DNA of 62,185 bases from Bacillota bacterium (GTDB lineage Bacteria; Bacillota; Clostridia; Christensenellales; SZUA-584): NCBI GenBank assembly GCA_023397655.1, contig JAEWTW010000040.1:1-62185 (forward strand), read 5' to 3'. The position numbers and the translations under genes are program-made. Below are positions 35,250 through 43,352 of the stretch, piece by piece. The number at the start of each line of letters is the position of its first letter. Within the stretch, counting starts at the first letter, position 1. The notes under the pieces are model-generated. The model saw nothing but the letters and a program-made list of their open reading frames with translations. It did no database searches and was not told where the DNA came from.

Positions 35250-36419
35250 TTGACCGATACAGAACCAAAGCCTTTGTTCACTGCAGTGCTGGCATTCAGC
35301 CAGGCTCAAACGGTGCATGAAAAAGTAACGGCGCAGCTTTTTAAAGACCGGCTGGTTTTTAAAAAGCCTGACTTTTCGCGTACGGTGCGGTTGGGTGCCT
35401 TGCTGGCTGTCAAAGCAGCAGACTACCGGATTACCGTCAGCACAGATCGGGAAGACCTCTTGCTGTCCAAGATCGGGCACCTCTACGAAGATTTTGCTCA
35501 CAAGCTGATTCGTGCCTTCAATGAGGTGATTTTCAAGCAGCTGCTGATGAGTGAGAAGACGCATTTTGAAGCGGCAGGGCAGTATGCGTCGCCGGCGGGC
35601 GAAACGTCACCGGCGGTGTTTCGCATCTGTGAGACGGCGCTGGTGATCATGCCGGAGACGCACATGCTGGTGCGTTTACCCTTTTGCCTGATCGCAAACG
35701 TCTGCAATGAGCCGTACTGTTTTACGGTGACGGATAAGCTGGGAAGAGTCTATGCGCTGCAGAAACTGGGCTGGCAGACGGAAAACTTTGTGCGCGAATA
35801 TGACAAGAGGATATCCGCACTGCGAAATCAGACGTGCGAGAAGCTCTGCGAGATCGCACCGGCGGACGACGCACTTGCCGGACTGCTGATGGAGGGCATG
35901 ATCGTGCCGGAGGAGGACGTCCGTACGTTGTCGCCGTCGTTTGCGGACGCGCTGTACAGTCGGCTGCAGAAATCGGATATCGCGCAGGAATGCGCGTATC
36001 TGCGCACGCTGTCCGGCGACATGGCGGTCGGCATCAAGCGCGGCCTGATGGGCGAGCTGACAGGCGAGACCATTCACACGCTGACGCCGGTGTTCGGGAA
36101 GAATATCGTGATACTGGAGAGCCTGGGCGAGGGTGCGGCGGCGACCTATGTGTTCCGCATGAGCGAGGACGGGCAGGTATCGCGGGACAACTGGCGGCAA
36201 TGGCTGCTCGCTTTCAACGACAGCATGCTGGCTGTCAACTATCGGCGCGAACCCATATACCTGTCCGACGAGGCACTCAAGACTGAGAAATACGAGAACT
36301 ATCGGGGCGCGCTGCACCGCAGCGAAGGTTTGCAGAGGCTGCGCACACTGTTTGTGGGGAGGGCTGCGCACAGCGGCTTTGAAGGCTGGAAGAAGACGAT
36401 AGAGTCATACATGGCATAA
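35250..36419 (+). CDS. Protein of unknown function, first gene of the zinc-ribbon cassette
   Basis: A protein of about 389 residues that I do not recognise. The first 80 residues are strand-rich (QLFKDRLVFKKPDFSRTVRLGALLAVKAADYRI is split by turns) and look like a PH-type domain; a helical segment with ISALRNQTCEKLCEI follows around 190-215, and an alpha/beta C-terminal part ends near 389. There are no membrane segments or signal peptide. The TTG at 35250 has AGGTG seven bases upstream; a GTG at 35241 is an alternative. Two zinc-ribbon genes follow at gaps of 11 and 17 bases, so all three are one operon. Confidence 0.75.
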   Translation: MTDTEPKPLFTAVLAFSQAQTVHEKVTAQLFKDRLVFKKPDFSRTVRLGALLAVKAADYRITVSTDREDLLLSKIGHLYEDFAHKLIRAFNEVIFKQLLMSEKTHFEAAGQYASPAGETSPAVFRICETALVIMPETHMLVRLPFCLIANVCNEPYCFTVTDKLGRVYALQKLGWQTENFVREYDKRISALRNQTCEKLCEIAPADDALAGLLMEGMIVPEEDVRTLSPSFADALYSRLQKSDIAQECAYLRTLSGDMAVGIKRGLMGELTGETIHTLTPVFGKNIVILESLGEGAAATYVFRMSEDGQVSRDNWRQWLLAFNDSMLAVNYRREPIYLSDEALKTEKYENYRGALHRSEGLQRLRTLFVGRAAHSGFEGWKKTIESYMA

Positions 36420-36430
36420 GGAGGATCACT

Positions 36431-36763
36431 ATGGCGGGATATGACAAAGCGTGTATCGGCTGCGGGAACTTTATCGGTTACGACAGCATATTCTGTCCCA
36501 TCTGCGGGCGGATGAGTCCGTTTTATGACGCGTGCCCATCATGCAACGCGGAGATCAAGCGGGGCTGGCAGCGCTGTTCATCCTGTGGCCGGATGCTGAC
36601 GATCACGTGCCCGCACTGCGGAAAACCCACATTTGTGGGAGACAAGTGTGATGCCTGCGGCGTTTCGCTGATGGTTACATGCCCCAATAAGCTCTGTCGC
36701 GCGCCGCAGTTTTTTGAGAATACCAAATGCACCGCTTGCGGTAAGAAAATAAAGAAGAAGTAA
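36431..36763 (+). CDS. Small multi-zinc-ribbon protein
   Basis: A 110-residue protein made almost entirely of CxxC knuckles: CIGCGN, CPICGR, CPSCNA, CSSCGR, CPHCGK, CDACGV, CPNKLCR and CTACGK, giving up to four paired zinc sites. No enzymatic motif is present. Proteins of this kind act as adaptors or nucleic-acid/protein binders; the role here is unknown. AAGGAGGA lies seven bases before the ATG. It belongs to the same operon as the genes on either side. Confidence 0.85.
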   Translation: MAGYDKACIGCGNFIGYDSIFCPICGRMSPFYDACPSCNAEIKRGWQRCSSCGRMLTITCPHCGKPTFVGDKCDACGVSLMVTCPNKLCRAPQFFENTKCTACGKKIKKK

Positions 36764-36780
36764 TACGGAGGATCAATATC

Positions 36781-37452
36781 ATGATGCAGGCATTCACCAG
36801 AAATTATGAGGACAACAGTACGGATGCGGGCTTCCAGTTCACGTTTTACTGCGACGTGTGCCACGACGGCTTTCGGACGTCATTCATTGAGTCGCAGACG
36901 TACAAAAAGGGCAACCTGCTAAAAGGGCTCACTCGCGGTATCGGCGCGGCGGCGAGCATATTCGGCGGCAGCGTACTGGGCGGTATCAGTCATGCGGCAT
37001 ATCAGGGCGAACATGTGATTAGCGATCGGTTCGAGGGCATGTCGCCTGATTGGCACAAGGAGCATGAGAAGGCGTTTGCGGCAGCTCAGAACGAAGCCAA
37101 GCAACACTTCCACCGCTGCAACAAGTGCCACCAGTGGGTATGCGATTCGTGCTGGAACGACGAGGTGGGCCTGTGCGCCGACGATGCGCCCCGTATGAAT
37201 GTGGAGATCGCCGCGGCGCGTGCCGACAAGATGAAGCGCGACATCTGGGACAAGGCGGATGAGACGCAGGTGTTTCAGGGCGAGATTGAGCAAAAGGCCA
37301 CGTTCTGCCCCAACTGCGGCAAACCGGCGGGGCAGAGCAAGTTCTGTACCAACTGCGGTTCCAGCCTGGCGCTCAACATCTGCTCCCGCTGCGGTGCAGA
37401 GAACGACCAGAGCGTCAAGTTCTGCGGCGAGTGCGGCAACAAGCTGAAGTGA
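36781..37452 (+). CDS. Zinc-ribbon protein with glycine-zipper segment
   Basis: A 223-residue protein. An N-terminal zinc finger half (CDVCHDGF near residue 22) is followed by a Gly/Ala-rich stretch (GLTRGIGAAASIFGGSVLGG, about 47-66) of glycine-zipper type that could insert in or lie on a membrane. CNKCHQWVCDSCW (about 118-130) makes a second site, and the C-terminus has two more ribbons (CPNCGK, CTNCGS, CSRCGA, CGECGN). Similar proteins occur beside SPFH-domain genes in other Firmicutes, from memory. The family function is not known to me. CGGAGG precedes the ATG. Confidence 0.82.
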   Translation: MMQAFTRNYEDNSTDAGFQFTFYCDVCHDGFRTSFIESQTYKKGNLLKGLTRGIGAAASIFGGSVLGGISHAAYQGEHVISDRFEGMSPDWHKEHEKAFAAAQNEAKQHFHRCNKCHQWVCDSCWNDEVGLCADDAPRMNVEIAAARADKMKRDIWDKADETQVFQGEIEQKATFCPNCGKPAGQSKFCTNCGSSLALNICSRCGAENDQSVKFCGECGNKLK

Positions 37453-37492
37453 TCCGTGATGCTTGAAAGCATACTATAAGGTCTAATACCGT

Positions 37493-37580
37493 GAAGGCAC
37501 TGCCTCCACACTACCGGCTAAGGGACTCATCCCTGGGCATTCCTTATGGAAATACCTTTGCATGGTATTTGCTCTTGCTG
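37493..37580 (-). repeat. Degenerate copy of the dispersed hairpin repeat
   Basis: Blocks GGCACTGCCTCC, AAGGGACTCATCCCTGGGCATTCC and AAATACC-TTTGCAT-GGTATTT follow the same order as the reverse complement of the 48745-48910 array, with the last one still a perfect 7 bp stem. Confidence 0.5.
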
Positions 37581-37637
37581 ATTTTTTATTGAAAGTTATA
37601 GATTAGCAGCACATTCGTAAAATAGGTGTACCAAATG

Positions 37638-37664
37638 AAAAGCCGGGATTGACCCGGCTTTTTT
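37638..37664. terminator. Bidirectional terminator between convergent genes
   Basis: AAAAGCCGGG-ATTGA-CCCGGCTTTT, a perfect 10 bp stem flanked by A and T runs. It serves the zinc-ribbon cassette (plus) and the CotH gene (minus). Confidence 0.85.
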
Positions 37665-37702
37665 ATGTATTCAAATTCACTATTACCGTTGAGTTCGAGA
37701 GT

Positions 37703-40654
37703 CTATTTGGCTGCGGCATCCAGCATGTCAATCTGATCCTGCGACAGCGAGAAGTGTTGTTTCAAATAGCCCACCATCGCTTTGGGGCGGTTTTGGGCAA
37801 AGATCTTCATCGATTGCACGCCGGATTCCCATTCTTCCAGCGTGGGCAGTTCGCTCCAGCGCGCGTGTTCTGCCGCGACCTCGCCGCGCATCGCGTCCGC
37901 CGCTTCATCGATCATCGCAATCACGCGGTCAGGCTCATAAATGTTCTCAATCGCCCAGGCGAAACGTTCAATGAACGCGTCGCGCCAAGGTTTGTACTTC
38001 AGCAGCCCATTGAAAATATCTGAAGCGGTAGTGGCCGGGTCCATACGCAGCGCAAGCGTGTCGAACGAGTAGAATGCGTTATCGAGGTCCTGATAGATCT
38101 GTCTCCATAAGCCGTCCGGCGGCACCTGATAGAACTGCATGTTGCCCGGGTCGTTGTTGGCGATGTATATCTCGTTGATCATGAGGTCCATGAAGCTGTC
38201 GGTATCGAGCCGGGCTGCGACCCAGTTATAGTTTTCTTTGACGGACATGTCATGCGAGCGCAGATAGTCATATATCTCAAGATACCCTTTGTTCGAACCG
38301 TTGTTTACCAAGCCGCCGTTGCCCTTTGCAAGGTTGATTGAACTGATGACGCTCTCTTCCGTAATACCTTCGTGCTGAGCGACCATGTATTTGTTGCGCT
38401 TTTCCATCAGGTAGTACAAGCCCCAGTATTCGCCGTTGATGTACACCACACAGGGCTTGGCCGCCTGCGTTTCCATGTTCATTTGTCCGTCCACGAGGCC
38501 CAGCGACACGTAAGTGTTCAGCTTCGTTTTTGAGGTATCGCGCCCGCCCATGCGCAGTATGAGCGATTTATATTCGGTAAAACTGCGGTCTTCGAAGAAC
38601 GGATACGCCATCGTGCCCTCGCCGTACTGGCTGCGTGCGTAGATTGCAAAGGATTTCTGTTCCCTCAGGGACAGCGAAAGGCCTCCAGTCATCGCGAGAC
38701 CGATATCCTGCTGAAATACCTGCTGTCCGTTCTCGTCATACATCGCGAATGATGCGGGTACTTCGGTATCCGAGCGGAAATTCGCGGTTGGATAAAAGGC
38801 TTCCGCGGTGCCGGGATTCGGCCCCAGCACATAGATACCGGTCGTCGGATCAAAGAGGTTGTCCGGGTCGGTGGTGATGGAGATGAGCGGCAGCGTGTGC
38901 CCCGTGTTGATAAAATACGTCGCTGTGGATGCAGCGCCGGGGATATAGTCGGACCGGAAAGCGCGTGCCCGCACCGAAGCTGTCTTGCTGACGGTGAGAG
39001 GGCCGGTGTATTTCTGCGAGCCCTCGTTGGGCGGGGTACCGTCGGTCGTGTAGTAGATATCGCAGCCGTCCGAGGCAGTCAGTGTCAGCTGAACCGCGCT
39101 GTCATACTTGCCCGGCGCCGTGCTGAACTGGACGGGGGGGGCGATGCCAGACTTGCCGTCACCATTGGCCGCACCTGGGGTGGGTGTCTCAAAATAGGCG
39201 ATCTGTGTGCTGCCTGCTGAACGCCCCACTGAGATGTTTTGCTGTACGGTGCCGATGAAGTACCGGTCCAGCAGATTGTCGTCCGCGTCGAAAAGCGCAA
39301 CAGTGGACCCCAACCGGCTGAGTTTGAACGGCGCACACAGATTCTGTGTATTCGCTGCCGCTGCTTCTTCTCCCACAGCCAGTACGAGCACGTGCTCACC
39401 AGGTTGAAGCGTGGTGTCGGGAAAACGGAATTTGGCAGGGTTGGACGCGTTGTCGGTGAGACCATACCCGGCGAGGCTCACCGCCTGTCCGCCGCGGTTC
39501 TCGATCTCGATAAAGTCGCTGGAGTGCTGTGGTTCGCCCAGTTTTATTTTGTTATTGGAGCAAAGCACCTCTGATATGATGATATCGCCGGTTTCTGATG
39601 GATTTGCATCCATGAACGCGGCGAAGCCATCGGCGGTGTTGGGGAAGCCGGGCGTGGGCTGGCTGGACATTATCCAGCCGTCCGTGGTGCCGCCTGCCAT
39701 GTCGCTGCGTGCGTACGACCAGTCTGACGGTATGTCGCTGAACGATACGCTGTCCAGCAAGCGGCCGGACGGATCGGACAGTGTAACAGATCCATTATAT
39801 GATGACAGCTTGAAGCTGGCCGAAAGAGCGCTGCCTTCGGCTACGGAAGAACGCCCCGAGCAAAACACAAGGGCCGTATCGCCGGGTTTTAGCACAGTGT
39901 CGGGAAACAGCCATTTCATTGGATCAGCAGCGTCATCGGATAAGCCGCAGCCGTTGAGGTTAATTTCGTCACCGCTGATATTTGTAATTTCCACCCAGTC
40001 GCTGTAAACGCCTTCGGGGTCCTTGAGGGTCATGGCGTTTGACGCCATCACTTCGTTGATAAACAGCGGCGAATCCGTTACTGTCCGGCTCTCCTGATAG
40101 GCGGCAATGCCCGATTCACCATTTTCATATCCGGGCGAAATGCCGCTGAGCGTCTGCCACTGGCCATCGATTCGCCCATAAGACACGTTTGTGGGCAGCG
40201 CCGGAATGTCCACAGAATCCACTGCTCCCGCGGCATTGGCAAGCACCAGCGTTTCGCCCTGAGAGCTGAGCTTAAATGAACAGTGGATGATGCCGTTGGC
40301 TTCATCCGACCGGGAATCGCCGGTCATAAAAACGATGATATAGCTGCCGGGCTCGAGCGTTATTCTCGGGAATCCCCATTTGTTTGGCTCCGTTGCATCA
40401 TCCGATAACCCGAACTGGCTGAGGTCAACGGCATTATCGGTGGGGTTGTATATCTCCACCCAGTCACTGCTGCTGCCGTTGTCTGCGGCGTATATACCCT
40501 TGTTGCTCGTCATCACCTCATTGATGATGATGCCGCTTTGCGCCGCTTCAGACGGCGCGGCTTCCTGCTGCTGCGCTGCTTCCAGCAAAGGCCACAGAAC
40601 GATGACAGCAATGATGATAGCGATGACGAACAATATCGTAAGTAATTTCTTCAT
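37703..40654 (-). CDS. CotH kinase family protein with three lamin-tail domains
   Basis: A 983-residue exported protein. An N-terminal hydrophobic segment (about 5-22) anchors or exports it. Three lamin tail domains follow at about 40-165, 195-330 and 355-490; each opens with IINEVM/FINEVM/IISEVL and contains DWVEI or DFIEI. A chitobiase C-terminal-like beta domain (VQLTLTASDGCDIYYTTDGTPP) lies near 510-580, and a CotH kinase domain fills about 590-950, with YINGEYWGLYYLMEKRNKY and the metal-binding-like DLDNAF. CotH proteins phosphorylate secreted proteins, first seen for Bacillus spore coat CotB/CotG. Whether this one acts on spores or on another surface substrate is open. It is a single-gene unit. 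Confidence 0.9.
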   Translation of the reverse strand: MKKLLTILFVIAIIIAVIVLWPLLEAAQQQEAAPSEAAQSGIIINEVMTSNKGIYAADNGSSSDWVEIYNPTDNAVDLSQFGLSDDATEPNKWGFPRITLEPGSYIIVFMTGDSRSDEANGIIHCSFKLSSQGETLVLANAAGAVDSVDIPALPTNVSYGRIDGQWQTLSGISPGYENGESGIAAYQESRTVTDSPLFINEVMASNAMTLKDPEGVYSDWVEITNISGDEINLNGCGLSDDAADPMKWLFPDTVLKPGDTALVFCSGRSSVAEGSALSASFKLSSYNGSVTLSDPSGRLLDSVSFSDIPSDWSYARSDMAGGTTDGWIMSSQPTPGFPNTADGFAAFMDANPSETGDIIISEVLCSNNKIKLGEPQHSSDFIEIENRGGQAVSLAGYGLTDNASNPAKFRFPDTTLQPGEHVLVLAVGEEAAAANTQNLCAPFKLSRLGSTVALFDADDNLLDRYFIGTVQQNISVGRSAGSTQIAYFETPTPGAANGDGKSGIAPPVQFSTAPGKYDSAVQLTLTASDGCDIYYTTDGTPPNEGSQKYTGPLTVSKTASVRARAFRSDYIPGAASTATYFINTGHTLPLISITTDPDNLFDPTTGIYVLGPNPGTAEAFYPTANFRSDTEVPASFAMYDENGQQVFQQDIGLAMTGGLSLSLREQKSFAIYARSQYGEGTMAYPFFEDRSFTEYKSLILRMGGRDTSKTKLNTYVSLGLVDGQMNMETQAAKPCVVYINGEYWGLYYLMEKRNKYMVAQHEGITEESVISSINLAKGNGGLVNNGSNKGYLEIYDYLRSHDMSVKENYNWVAARLDTDSFMDLMINEIYIANNDPGNMQFYQVPPDGLWRQIYQDLDNAFYSFDTLALRMDPATTASDIFNGLLKYKPWRDAFIERFAWAIENIYEPDRVIAMIDEAADAMRGEVAAEHARWSELPTLEEWESGVQSMKIFAQNRPKAMVGYLKQHFSLSQDQIDMLDAAAK

Positions 40655-40979
40655 CTCAGCGAAGTATTTATCCCTTTCGATCCATTTTTGTATTCAGTCA
40701 CACATATCACAGTTTATCATAAAACAGCCGGATTTTCTATTTTGATTGGGCCTTTCAATTGTAAACAATATTATCAGCGTTGTAACTGGAACAGCACAAA
40801 CTCATAAAAGCTTTGGTTTAAGGATGGATTTTCGAAGATTTGGAAAACATTAATTCATTTTATTCAAGTGTGTCGGCCAATCGTCCGAAAATATGTGTTA
40901 ATTTTGAATAATTCGCTTGTGGGATGAACAAACAGTCTGTATACTTAGTTTGAAATACAAATGATTCGGGAGATGCTAC
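40655..40979. other. Intergenic region between divergent genes
   Basis: 325 AT-rich bases. They hold the ribosome binding site of the CotH gene (AAAGGGA on the minus strand) and the promoter of the oxoamine synthase gene (40917-40945). I see no further gene or RNA structure. Confidence 0.5.
40917..40945 (+). promoter_or_regulatory. Promoter of the alpha-oxoamine synthase gene
   Basis: TTGTGG at 40917-40922, a 17 bp spacer and TATACT at 40940-40945, 34 bases before the GTG start. Confidence 0.7.
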
Positions 40980-42158
40980 GTGGATATATTCGAAAAATGT
41001 TATAGTTTTACCGATGCGAAGGAAGCGATTGCTTCCGGCCTGTACCCTTACTTTCACGCGCTGCACACCGCACAGGACACCGAAGTCGTGATGGACGGAC
41101 GCCGTATCATCATGATCGGCTCCAACAACTACATGGGCCTGACGAACGACGAACGGACCAAGCAGGCGGCCATCGCGGCGATTGAGAAATACGGCACAGG
41201 CTGTTCCGGTTCGCGCTTTCTGAACGGTACGGTGGTGCTGCACGAACAGCTGGAATCGGAGCTGGCGGATTTCTTCGGCAAGGAAGCGGCGCTCACTTTC
41301 AGCACGGGCTTCCAGACCAATCTTGGTGCGATCACAGCGGTGGTGGGGCGTCACGACTACATCCTCAACGATTCCGAAAACCACGCAAGCATCATCGACG
41401 CATGCCGTCTGGCATTTGTGAAGAACGTGCTCAAATACGAACACAACGACATGGCGAGTCTGGAGGAACGGCTGGCTCGTCTGCCGGAGGACGCAGGCAA
41501 GCTGATCATCACGGACGGCGTGTTCAGCATGAGCGGCGATATAGCGAACCTTCCCGCCATCGTAGAGTTGGCGAAAAAATACAAAGCACGCATCATGGTG
41601 GACGATGCGCACGGTGTCGGCATGATCGGCAGCAACGGACGCGGCACCGCGGACTACTACGGTCTCACGAAGGAAGTGGACATCATTATGACCACGTTCT
41701 CTAAATCGCTGGCGTCGCTGGGCGGCTGCATAGTGGCGGATGAGCCGGTGATCCATTTCATCAAGCACCGTTCACGTCCGTTCATATTCAGCGCATCGAT
41801 ACCTCCGGCCAGCGCCGCTGCGGCAAGAGAAGCGCTGCATATCATGCAGGCGGAGCCGGAGCGTCAGAAGGCGCTGATTGACATCTCCAACTACATGCGC
41901 GCAAAGCTCAAGGATGCGGGTATTCCGATTATCGAAGGCGAAACGGCGATCATCCCGGTGTACACCTACGAGATGGACCGCACGTTCATGGCCACCAAAA
42001 TGCTGTTTGAAGAGGGCGTGTACGTGAACCCGGTGATACCGCCTGCCGTCTGCGAAGGCCAGTGCATGCTGCGGACAAGCTACACCGCCACCCACACGCA
42101 CGAGCAGATGGACACCGCCGTCGAGGCGTTCAAGCGCGTTTGGGCGAAGTTGTATTAA
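40980..42158 (+). CDS. PLP-dependent alpha-oxoamine synthase (serine palmitoyltransferase/KBL-like)
   Basis: A 392-residue class II aminotransferase-fold enzyme that condenses an amino acid with an acyl thioester. Family marks are GSNNYMGLT near residue 47, YGTGCSGSRFLNGTVVLHEQLE near 70, LIITDGVFSMSGD near 172, VDDAHGVGMIG near 201 and the PLP lysine in TTFSKSLASLGG near 240. The GxGCxGSRFLNGT text and the YPYFHALHTAQ N-terminus look, from memory, closest to serine palmitoyltransferases of Bacteroides. 2-amino-3-ketobutyrate CoA ligase and 8-amino-7-oxononanoate synthase are alternatives; no threonine dehydrogenase or biotin genes are near. The GTG start follows CGGGAG. It is a single-gene unit with its own promoter and terminator. 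Confidence 0.85.
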   Translation: MDIFEKCYSFTDAKEAIASGLYPYFHALHTAQDTEVVMDGRRIIMIGSNNYMGLTNDERTKQAAIAAIEKYGTGCSGSRFLNGTVVLHEQLESELADFFGKEAALTFSTGFQTNLGAITAVVGRHDYILNDSENHASIIDACRLAFVKNVLKYEHNDMASLEERLARLPEDAGKLIITDGVFSMSGDIANLPAIVELAKKYKARIMVDDAHGVGMIGSNGRGTADYYGLTKEVDIIMTTFSKSLASLGGCIVADEPVIHFIKHRSRPFIFSASIPPASAAAAREALHIMQAEPERQKALIDISNYMRAKLKDAGIPIIEGETAIIPVYTYEMDRTFMATKMLFEEGVYVNPVIPPAVCEGQCMLRTSYTATHTHEQMDTAVEAFKRVWAKLY

Positions 42159-42167
42159 AAGAAAAAA

Positions 42168-42247
42168 AGAAAATACCGAATGGCATTTTCTTTGGGATTC
42201 TCAAGGGGCAGGCCTCTTGAGCGGGAGTTTGAGGGCAGCGCCCTCAA
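42168..42247 (+). repeat. Short copy of the dispersed hairpin repeat
   Basis: Contains CTCAAGGGGC-AG-GCCTCTTGAG (one mismatch, 42200-42221) and TTGAGGGC-AGC-GCCCTCAA (42229-42247), with a further imperfect AAAATACC/GGCATTTT pair at the 5' end. Order and spacing match the last three hairpins of the array at 48745-48910, and the linker TGGGATTC is shared. Confidence 0.7.
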
Positions 42248-42273
42248 TGTCTTGAACCTTGATTCTACAAGTA

Positions 42274-42300
42274 AGCAGCTCATGAGGGCTGCTTTTTTTT
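42274..42300 (+). terminator. Terminator after the oxoamine synthase gene
   Basis: AGCAGC-TCATGAGG-GCTGCT stem followed by eight T. Confidence 0.75.
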
Positions 42301-43150
42301 ATGAGTCCACAATGACGCCGCCGCCCACGTGCAGCACCTGACCGGACACGAAGCCCGAGTCGCTGCAGGCCAGATACACGTAGGTGGGCGCCAGCTCGCA
42401 TGGCTGCGCAGCACGCTGCATGGGCACGTTTTTTCCAAACTCGGACACCTTTTCCGGTGAGAAAGTGGATACGATGAGCGGCGTCCACACCGGCCCCGGC
42501 GCGACAGCGTTGACCCGGATGCCGTTCTTCACCAGCGACATGGACAAAGAGCGTGTGAACGACACGATGGCCCCCTTGGTGGACGAATAATCGATCAGGT
42601 CTTCCGAACCCTTGTACGCCGTGACGGATGTTGTGTTGATGACGGCGGCACCCGTCTTAAGGTGGGGAAGAGCAGCCTTCGTCATGTAGAAATACGAAAA
42701 CACGTTGGTGCGGAATGTCTCGTCCAGCTGCTCCGCGGAAATATCGGTAACGCTGTTCTGCGGATACTGCACAGCGATATTGTTGACAAGCACGTCGATA
42801 TGCCCGAACGCCGCCATTGTTGCTTCGATAACCCGAAAAGCTTCGGGCTCGCTGCGCAGGTCCGCCTGCACGGTCTCACAGCGGCAGCCATAACCCTCCA
42901 CAGCAGCCTTGGTTTCCGCCGCGTCCGCGTTGGCTTTAAGATAGGCGATCAACACGTCTGCGCCTTCCTTGGCAAACGCCACGGCCACGGCACGCCCGAT
43001 GCCGCTGTCTCCGCCGGTGATCACCGCGGCTTTGCCGACCATGCGCCCTGCAGCTTTATAATCAGGATCGTCATAAACCGGCTTGGGGTCCATCTGAAAC
43101 TCCCGGCCCGGCGGCGGCTGGTGCTGCGGGGGAAAGCTGTTTTGAGTCAT
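42299..43150 (-). CDS. SDR family oxidoreductase (YhxC/YdaD general-stress type)
   Basis: A 283-residue short-chain dehydrogenase with the long N-terminal extension seen in the YhxC/YhdF/YdaD group (FPPQHQPPPGREFQMDPKP before the Rossmann core). The cofactor motif is ITGGDSGIGRAVAVAF near residue 45, the Ser is in VINTTSVTAYKG and YxxxK is in IDYSSTKGAI near 187. Bacillus relatives are general stress proteins; the substrate is unknown. AAAGGAG precedes its ATG. It is convergent with the oxoamine synthase gene and divergent from gdhA, so it is a single-gene unit. Confidence 0.9.
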   Translation of the reverse strand: MTQNSFPPQHQPPPGREFQMDPKPVYDDPDYKAAGRMVGKAAVITGGDSGIGRAVAVAFAKEGADVLIAYLKANADAAETKAAVEGYGCRCETVQADLRSEPEAFRVIEATMAAFGHIDVLVNNIAVQYPQNSVTDISAEQLDETFRTNVFSYFYMTKAALPHLKTGAAVINTTSVTAYKGSEDLIDYSSTKGAIVSFTRSLSMSLVKNGIRVNAVAPGPVWTPLIVSTFSPEKVSEFGKNVPMQRAAQPCELAPTYVYLACSDSGFVSGQVLHVGGGVIVDS

Positions 43151-43212
43151 ATGTTCGTTTTCTCCTTTAGGCTTTTGCCGATATTATCCCAAACTCTGCC
43201 CTAATTATTCGT

Positions 43213-43241
43213 TTGCTGTAATGAAAATAATTTAGTATGAT
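43213..43241 (+). promoter_or_regulatory. Promoter of gdhA
   Basis: TTGCTG at 43213-43218, a 17 bp spacer and TATGAT at 43236-43241. The leader to the start codon is about 105 bases. Confidence 0.7.
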
Positions 43242-43252
43242 AATATACTAAA
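43231..43252. promoter_or_regulatory. Perfect palindrome overlapping the gdhA -10 element (operator candidate)
   Basis: TTTAGTAT-GATAAT-ATACTAAA, arms of 8 bp with a 6-base centre. It covers the -10 and the expected start site, so a dimeric regulator bound here would block transcription. Confidence 0.6.
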
Positions 43253-43352
43253 ATACAAATTGCATCAGAATATCCATTATGCTACACTGTATGGGTTCAA
43301 TGATGAACAAAAACCAAATGATTCTATTCACTATTCGAAAGGAGATTTGACA

